A model generated the notes under the pieces. That model was not told the DNA's origin. It searched no databases and saw only the letters and a list, made by a program, of their open reading frames with translations. The translations under genes and the position numbers were made by a program. Source: Zygaena filipendulae (Eukaryota > Arthropoda > Insecta > Lepidoptera > Zygaenidae). From it: a DNA stretch of 64,000 bases. Positions 23,401-32,400 of this stretch are shown here, piece after piece (the first letter of the stretch is position 1; each line of letters begins with the position of its first letter). The DNA lies in the NCBI GenBank assembly GCA_907165275.2, contig OU015657.1, forward strand, positions 10,873,001 to 10,937,000, given 5' to 3'.

Positions 23401-26400
23401 TCAGCTCCTGCATAAGGGTCTCCCCATGTACCTACATATATCACCTTCAGAATAGGGCAGTTTTCGGGGTATGAAAATCAAAGTTCTATTTAATCCGTCT
23501 TGAAGACTATTAAAAATATTGGACATGTATTTTTTCAATTTTATAATCTGCAAGACGGACTAAAAACTAAAATTAGGAAACTAGTCAATTAAACTGATCT
23601 AACTCAAAATTCCTTTAACTGATTTTGTTTAAAAATTCGTCTTAAAAAGCCTACTCTAGTAACCTATGGTGAAGTTAGTAACAAAGGAATAGCCTATCGG
23701 TTAATGATATTAATATCTACTTATCATTGCTATCGGTCATATTCGTTGATCGCGCTTGTACCTGGATATTTGCTGAATATAATAATATGTAGGATAGCTG
23801 TGTTGAGGAAACTAGGAATTTACCAAGGAATTTGGGAAGAATATTCGCATGATAGCAGCAAAAATATCGACAACTTTAATAATCAGCTCAAATAAAAAAT
23901 ACTGTAACTAAAAAGAACAATTTGTTTAAGCCAGTTTTTACAGCGCTATACAATTAAATACCTACCGGTTTCACCCGCGGTAATTTCGGAGTTCCCGTGG
24001 GAATTACGGGATAAAATTTATCACTCAGCAGTACCTTAGCTTCTTGTAATTACTTCCTACAACGTTACAAATTCACAATTCACAAACTCACAAACTTTAG
24101 CTCTCTATTATATTTCAAATTGCAATTTTTGAGTTATGCCACTTTAATTCTGGGTGCAATATCGATATTTTCATACTAGCATTAAACAAATCGACCGTCT
24201 CAACGGAACTTATATGAGGAAAGAGGACCTTTATCAAGGTAGATGTGTAGTTGTGGTTGTGTTTTGCGTGAGTAGAATTGGCCCCCAGATAGAGTTCACA
24301 TACCTATTAAAAAGGTATAGAATCTGATGCCCAAAATATATTTTTTTCTTGTCTAAAACTCAATTTATATGGAGCGCACTGGCAATAAAGATCTCAACAC
24401 GATGAAGGTTTTCTCTCGTGTAAATCTCCTTTCAACATTTCCTCTTCTTAAAAATATAACACGTAACTTAGTTTATCTATAAAAGTATAACAAAGGCTAA
24501 TCTAATGCGCAAATTGTGTTACATGGTGTGGCTTTTGAAGCGAAAGATGTATTTTATTACATATTATATAAATATATTGTATATACTCACATGTATTCCA
24601 GTTTCGATTCAGGAGAGGCACCGTCGGGCCATTCGGCGTAGCATATACGCCTAAACAAGTAGATATCATTTATGCTTCCGGGCAAGTAAGTTGATAAAAT
24701 AAGCATGATAACTTGCCAAAAGGTGCTTATGGATGGTACAAAAAAACGGTCATACCTACCTACATAATAATCTCAATCAATGGGTTTGACTCTTTTTTTC
24801 TTTAAATCATGGCTTATGTTTTTAAAAATGTTCCTTTTTTACTATTAATTTATATTGAATTTTGTGGTGATTTTATAGATAAATAAATTATTATAGAATA
24901 ATAAATTATTATAGAATAATAAATTATTATAGAATAATACGTCTTAATAAATTAATAACACGTATTTATTTATTTGACTTGATACATAAATTTAAATAAA
25001 TAAATACGTCTTTTACTTCTTTCCGGTGACCCTTTCCGGTCTATATAGGGACCAGAAAGGGTCACCTTCAAAGCGCAACGAAACTAACCTCGTGTTCCCG
25101 TCCGGCATGACTTCAGCGACGGTTGTGAAGTACACCAGGTTGGGACTGCTGATGATGGAACTGCCCGCCCAAATAGCGGCGGCTATTGCGAGCGTCGCGC
25201 GTTTGCCGAACCGAGGTCTCAGCGGGTTCATTATCGCCATATACCTAAATCGGACACGAATACCAGGGCCCTTATTCACTATGACCATAACACGTCGTGT
25301 TAAGATAACGCGCCGCAAAAATGGTTTTTCCCTCACACTCAAGTATAGATAGAGAAGTTTCGTTTCACAAAAAAATACATTCAGAACGTGTCTTGTGGCA
25401 TACAGAATATAAATTTCATATATTTTGGCGTCTGGAGCGTTTGAGAGTGAATAAGGGCCATGTCGGTATATAATATTATAAAGATTTTATTAGGTTACTG
25501 TTTCTCGCAGTTTCAACCGCGTTACTATCGGAGTTCCCGCGGGGATAAAAGTACCTACTACTCTAATGCCTTTACTGTACCCCTGACAACGTGTAGGTAT
25601 GCAAAATTTCACTACGATCGGTTGAACAGTTAAAGTGTGAAAGCGTAACAAACAAACAAATAAACTCACATTCATATTTATAATATAAAGAATAATAATT
25701 CTCTTTATCTTATAAAATTTGCATACGCGGCGTCAGGGGTACAGAAAAGGATAGCTAAAAAGCTGTCAGCTAAGAAAGGATTAAAGGTGTTTCCAAATGA
25801 ATCGTGAAATTAAACCCAGTTATAAGGATTACGCGTAAGATTTTAAATACCAGAAAACTATTAGGGGTCACTTCTGCTAATTCCTACTTGGTCCACCTGT
25901 GTTCTATGTTGGTATGTTGCATCTGTGTTGCTACAACCATAGAGGTAAGAATAATTTCGTGGGCGCAACACTGCTATGACTACTTCAGTCACAGCATAAT
26001 AAGAACTTCGCCTTATAACAACGGCTACAGTGATAGTTCCGTCCTTTAGTTATTCTTCTGAGGTTCCGTCCAAATTGAGATTATTAACAACCATACAAAC
26101 AGTCAGACCGACAGATCAACAGAAAGAAAATAAATTCAAGAATTGTTTTTATGTTACCTACTGTATTTTGACATACATTTAGCAAAACTTGTTATTTTGA
26201 CATTAAATACAGACACTTCAAATTTATTTATATGCGTCATCCTCCATGACATGCATAGATTTTCGATAAAAACCATTGAATAATTTTCTCGAGATTTTTA
26301 CGGCATGAATCATTTGACGTAAAAGATATTTTTTTCTGTGCGAGTAGGTACTAGGTACCTATTTATCTATGTAAATTGTAATCATCAACATCACTGACAA

Positions 26401-29400
26401 CATTTTAAACGATTTACGGCTGGCCTTAAAATTTCAGGCGCAGAAAAAAAAACATACTTTCTATTCACTTTTTCACCAGAAAAATTCATATTTGTTTTTA
26501 GAACAACCTAAGTTAGATAGGGAGACGTATAAATAATATGCTTTCGGTTTTGTCGTGGTTTTGACGCAAGTAAAGTCATATAAAACGTCTAGCTGGCGTC
26601 TTAGATGAATATTTTTATGTATTTATTTATTCAGGAGACAGGTACAGCTATAATTATACACTTAAACAGAACAGATACATAATATAACCACAATTCACAA
26701 TATAACAAATAAAACGTAGTTGTTATAATATACTCTTTGATAACAGAATTAGCACGTAATAGTGGTTATGTTCTTTTTGAGAATTAGCTTGCTAAGCAGT
26801 TATACCAAAAACATTCTATATAATGTTATACGATATAAAAAGTGTTTTTACGTTGGAACAAATTTCCTTATTGAGGTAGCTATCTACAAGTGTGAGGTAA
26901 GTAGGATTTGGAGACAGATTTTGCGGGTTAAGGGCTTAGCACCTTCGCCATAAAAACAACTCGCCCCAATGTAGAGTTATATTCACATTTTAAACATGTA
27001 GTCGGGAACTAAGAAAAGTATAGATTTTTTAAATAAGAATTTTATACTATGAAAGCAATGCAATTAATTTCCCATAAAAATTAGTTTCTATGTAGGTATA
27101 AGCGTAGTGATTACCTTCTCTCTGAGCGTGGCAAGAAGTAAATGTAAGAAAGAGTAAGAAAAATAAGAATAAATGAATAATTGTATAAAAATAATTAAGT
27201 ACCTACTTATAATGATAAATGGGCCGTGTGGTTTAGAAAGATGTTATATATCACGTAGCGGGCTCTTAGTTTTTTTATCCTCTGAATGTTGAATCGCAGT
27301 GGTATAATAGAAATTTTTTTTTTTAGACTACCTAACAGTCTTCCGCGAAAATTCCGGGATAAAACGTATTCTGTTCTGTACAAGATATATGGAAAGTTTC
27401 ATGATGATCGGTTCAGTAGTTAATACGTAAAAGCGTAACAGACATACCCACTTGCGCATTTATTATAATTTTGTTTAGGGTTCCCTCAATAATAGATTTA
27501 AAAGGAAATAAGTTATCCCAGTTAAGTCTGGTTTTGAATCTAAATATAAACAGAGGGAATTTTTCATTCTCAGGGTTAACTTCAGAATAATTTCAAATAT
27601 AGAACAGTTTTGTATGGACTTTTAGGCAGTCTAATTGTCGATTGAGAAATTTCCATAAGTGATAATGGGCATGTTGACTAATTTTTTTTTTAGTCCGTCT
27701 TGTAGATTATTAAAAAATATTGGACACGTATTTTTTATTTTTTTACGTAATCAAAAAATAACGACGATATATTGAGTTGAAATTTCGCGTGACGTCACTA
27801 TTCTGACAGTTTGTATGGCGGTTTTAGCGGTTAGTGACGCACGACCCCCTCACCCTAAACTTTAATGCGCTTTATCTCTGTATATTTTAATTTATTTGAA
27901 AATACGTGTCTATTGTTTTTTTATTTTCTAACTGACGGACTAATTAGAATTTTGATTTTCAAAAGTAGTCCACATGCCCATTATATTCTCTAAATAGGTA
28001 CCAATGTGTATCTGTACCTATCACCGAAATTAATGTGACTAGAAATAGTTGCTAAACAGCTAATTTTTTATATAATATGCTAGGTACAAACTACTATGAT
28101 ATCCCGAAAGATGAAAGGGTTTTCGCAACAAATTAATACTTTATGAATAATATGAAAAAAATTATAAGTACGTGGTTTAAACCATGGTAATTAAAAGTTT
28201 TAAGATGTAAATAAAGCTATCAAAACTTCGTCAACAATGAAAATTAAATACTTAGTACGCTATTTGACAGAATAGCAGAACCAGCAAAAAGAGCACAAGG
28301 TGGTTAAAGTGATTAGCATTAGCATCATCTGTTTATAACTGGATTATCTTCATCCGAGCGGCGCGGGATGACTCCGGTTCTTGCGGGATACCGAATTTGT
28401 TACTTCATTAAGGCGGGTAATATAGTTTTGGAAACTTTCTCGAACATTTTTTTTTGATGTTAACCATTAGTTGTTGTTAATAGTTGAAATAATTGAGTTG
28501 TACTGTTTCCCGCGGTTTTACCCGCGGTATTTTCAGAGTTCCCGCGGGAATTGCGCGTTACAATATAGCCTATGACACTCACAAACAACGTGGCTTTCTA
28601 TTGGTAAAAGAATTTTCAAAATCGATTCAGTAGATCCAGAGAAACTCACAAACTTTATCTCTTTATAATATACCCAAGTATAGGTAAGTACCTACACTTT
28701 TATGCCTAATGGTCGCCGTTACAAACTAAAATTTTACGTATTTAATATGAAATGAAAACTGAATCGGCAAAACGAATGAAATGATCGAAAAATGATGGTT
28801 GGTTATACATTTATATGAAAATATACTAATTTTTTATGTGAAATATTGTTTGTCCTTTGTGTGATATATTGTTTTTCATAATGGTTTTTATTCATAAATT
28901 AAACAGTAATAATGATTATTTCATTTGCACTAAAAAGTCAATATTGAAGTTAACATTGCTTCTTTTTGTAAAAAAAAGTAATAGCAGAAAAACTGTAGCA
29001 AATCGAACTCAGAGCTTTAACTTTCGCCACGTAGCTTAGCTCGTAGGTAGGCACTAGGTCAAGGGAAGCTCATTTGAGTAAACATTTTTGGTGGAGGAAA
29101 TTAGCTTGGGTGAAACCGCGGGGAACAGCTAGTCTATTAATAATATTGCATGTACGCAAGCGTGACCCTTCAACTGCGGTGGGCCGGGGCGCCAGGCTGC
29201 CTAGACGGCTCCTAGGCACCTTTATTACTGTCAAAGTTTTTGTTTAGTATAAATGATCCGTAAAAATAAGGGGTTTTCATTCTCAAAAAAAAGTTGTCGA
29301 AAGCCTCCTTTTCTGTGTACATTCGATCGGTTGAAGAGACGATAACTGTCATCATAATTACGTCGATCGATCCCTTTTCTCCGTACGGTTTTACCAATAG

Positions 29401-32400
29401 TTTCTCAACGTATGAAATTAACGCTTTCGGCTGCCCCGACTTGCGGGTCGTATCAATCAGGAAACCGGAGGTGAGAACATAACTGATGAACATGATTAAT
29501 GGACTCTGTGTTAGATTTTTTTTTAAATAGGACGAAGGGTGGAGGTCAGTTGGTTGGAAAGCGTTCCTTTCCTTACGGTGGGCATTGACGATCAGTTTTT
29601 TGTATCAGTCTGGATGGATTCCGCTGACGCATGGTTTTAAGCCAACTAGATTTCACCACTTACAGGTTTCACTCCGGCTCTTCAGTTTTCAAGATAGGTA
29701 TCTTTGTCTATATCAATGCCATATAGCGCGCCTTGATCCAGACTTGTCACGTTGGATGAGTAGGTATCAGCGGTGACGAAGATTTATGAATTTGCTTAGG
29801 TTTAGGTAGACGTATCATATCGTTTTGCATAGCTCAAATTTTTGTTAATAGTATGTTGTTGTCAGTTTTAAGAATATTTTTTGTGGTTTATTTAGATTTC
29901 CAGTTCAACACAAACTGTCATTTCAATAAGTACCTAACATCGAGACCAATTATCACAAATTATGGTTGAATCAACACAAATTCTTAGGTACTTAATTAAT
30001 TCTATGGCATAAAGCTGTTATTTAAAAAATGTACTAGTTGATCGAAAAGAACCACAGATTTTTTCACATTTCAATTATAGTGGTTCTTTTCTGAGGACAT
30101 TTTTGGGTCACTAATTATATGTATCTCGGGTATTTACATTAGTTTACATTACATTTTTTTGTTTGTTAAATACAGCATGTGTTACGCTGAATAGATAGAT
30201 GAATGTCGTGGCATCTGCGTCATTATAAAACCGGCGTAACAGTCAATAACCTTTGCACAACGATAGGTATTTTAGGCTCAGAAGCTTACCCAGATGAGAA
30301 AAACTGATCGTCCATGGCCACCTTTAGGTCGTAACGTTGGTCGCCACACGAGTTGTCATAACGCACAAGTCAGAAGAAACTCGCCGCTGACGGGACTTAA
30401 TTACAAGCACCCACCTGTCGATACTGATCGCCATGAGAGTGAAGACGGACGCCGATATGCTGAGCACGGCGATGAACTGGCAGAACTTGCAGTAGAAGTC
30501 GCCAAACGGCCAGTCTGAGTACAGCATGTACGTGAAGTTGAAAGTCACGTTCAGCGTCGACACCATCGCGTCCGCCACTGACAGGTTCACTGCCACAGAA
30601 AGGATCATAGATACAATTAAACCTGTAAGTGAGTAGACTCGTTAGCTCAGTAGGTAAGAGCGCCAATATATAAACCTGTAAGTGCGTTTAAACCTTACCC
30701 GACGGCCTGAAAGAGATCGCTTTATTGTAATAAGGCCGCCCTTTGGAGCCACTTACTTCGTGGTGCCCTGCATTTTGTAAAAATACTAGCTATCCCGCGC
30801 GATTTCAGCCGCGATAATTTCGAAGTTCCCGCGTAATTGTTCCATACAAACTTTGCAACCCCTTTTCATCCCCATATCAAAATTAATGTGAAAAATTAAT
30901 TACCTTCACAGGCTTCGTTGATAAATAAGTAGGTAATCACTACATATTATAAATCAAAATTCTCCGTCACGTCTGTCTGTCTGTTTGCGATAAAACTATT
31001 GAACTGATTTTCATGCGGTTTCCACTAATTGATAGAGTGATTCATGAGGAAGGTTTAGAAATACAGTTTGTCAAGGTTTTGTGTTAATTGGATAAAATAT
31101 AACGATATAATAATTGTTAGAAGTGTTGGAAAAAGCATAACAACTTTCACACTTTCACGCCTTAACTATACTTTACCACTTAAATTACATGTTGCCAGGA
31201 GTTCAGAGAAGGACATAGGGTACCTACTGTTTACCTCGGCATTCTTGCAGAATCTCCGAAATTAACGCGGCTGCAACCGCGGGGAACAGCTAGTTATTAA
31301 TAATCCTACTAATCCTACTATCCTACTAGTCCTACTAATATTATAAATGTGAAAGGTGGATGTTTGGAATTTGGATGTTTGTTACTCAATCACGCAAAAA
31401 CGACTGAACGGACTTGGATGAAATTTGGCATGTACGTTGTCAGGTGTACAGAGAAGGACATAGGGTACTTTTTATACCGGGATTCCCGCGGGAACTCCGA
31501 AATTACCGCGGGTGAAACTGGAGGTACAGCTAGTATGTGAAAGTGTGGATGTTTGGATGTTTGTTACTCAATCACGCAAAAACGGTTGAACGGATTTGGA
31601 TGAAATTTGGCATGCACGTTGTCAAGGGTACAGAGAACGACATAGAACGACTATTTATCTCGTGATTCCCGCGGAATCTCCCAAATTACCGCGGGTCAAA
31701 CCACAGGGCACAGCTAGTTACTAATAATTCCCGCTTTCATCACATTGATCGTAACAATTATAAAAGTACAAAAAAATATATGTTTCAGGGCTGTCCCCAA
31801 ATAGAAAGAAGATGGATAAAAGCCCAACCTAACCTAACTTGAAAAATAATGGTAACCCATATACCTACCTAAAATAAAGCTATACGTAAGGAAAATTTAC
31901 CAAAGGAAAATTTTGCCAAGACCTCTCAATAATAAAATTACTACTTATACAGATTCATACAATTAATTTAACTGTATATTAATAAAAGGATTCAATAATA
32001 TTATACATAAAATTAATAAAGATTCGTAAAATTAATTACGGGAATGGAGCACTGAGGTTATTTTTACTCGTCATTTAGGTACATATTATTTTCATTAAAA
32101 AAATATTGATGAATAAATAATCTTTGAATCGTTAAAATATGATATCTTCTCGTATATTTTAGTGAAATCTACTCTTAAGACCCTTTAACTCTCATTTGGA
32201 CATAGATAAGCAATAGTGTGTTAACCCACACTGGAGAAATTTTGAGTAAATCGTGTTTTAAAAGTAGGAGCGCCATTTTGTATCAACATTTTTTATGTTC
32301 AATATTTAGTTACATATTTAAGCAATGTAATAAGGTAAATAATAAGGTAATAAGGTACTAAAAAACGTTCCCTAACTCTCAATAAATCGTTCTGAATCAA

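Larger units (their letters stand above)
21921..24590 (-). other. Tachykinin receptor intron 5 (2.7 kb)
   Basis: Holds a CCGACTTCCAAAAAGGAGG repeat piece (about 22004-22150), two fold-back MITEs (22172-22471, 22838-23175), a deleted GTCCGTC MITE (23451-23590) and a Helitron-like remnant (about 23965-24110). No other coding potential was recognised. Confidence 0.7.
25245..30414 (-). other. Tachykinin receptor intron 3 (5.2 kb)
   Basis: Holds the MITE 25266-25459; Helitron-like remnants at about 25497-25688, 27340-27478, 28500-28672 and a 3' end at 29096-29132 (plus); a LINE or SINE-like scrap near 26620-26700; and the full GTCCGTC MITE 27663-27983. The stretch 29160-29780 is richer in GC and carries open frames on both strands (for example minus 29493-29212), but I recognise no family there. 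Confidence 0.65.

Noticed and set aside
29212..29493. Open frame of 93 codons on the minus strand in receptor intron 3
   Set aside because: No domain, start context or repeat relation was recognised, and an open frame also exists on the opposite strand.
30294..30518. Plus-strand frame of 74 codons
   Set aside because: Antisense shadow of receptor exon 3.
30632..30670. tRNA gene
   Set aside because: Only a D-arm-like part is present, with no anticodon arm, T arm or acceptor stem.
31828..31847. CCTAACCTAAC as telomeric (TTAGG)n repeat
   Set aside because: Only about two and a half units, not an array.
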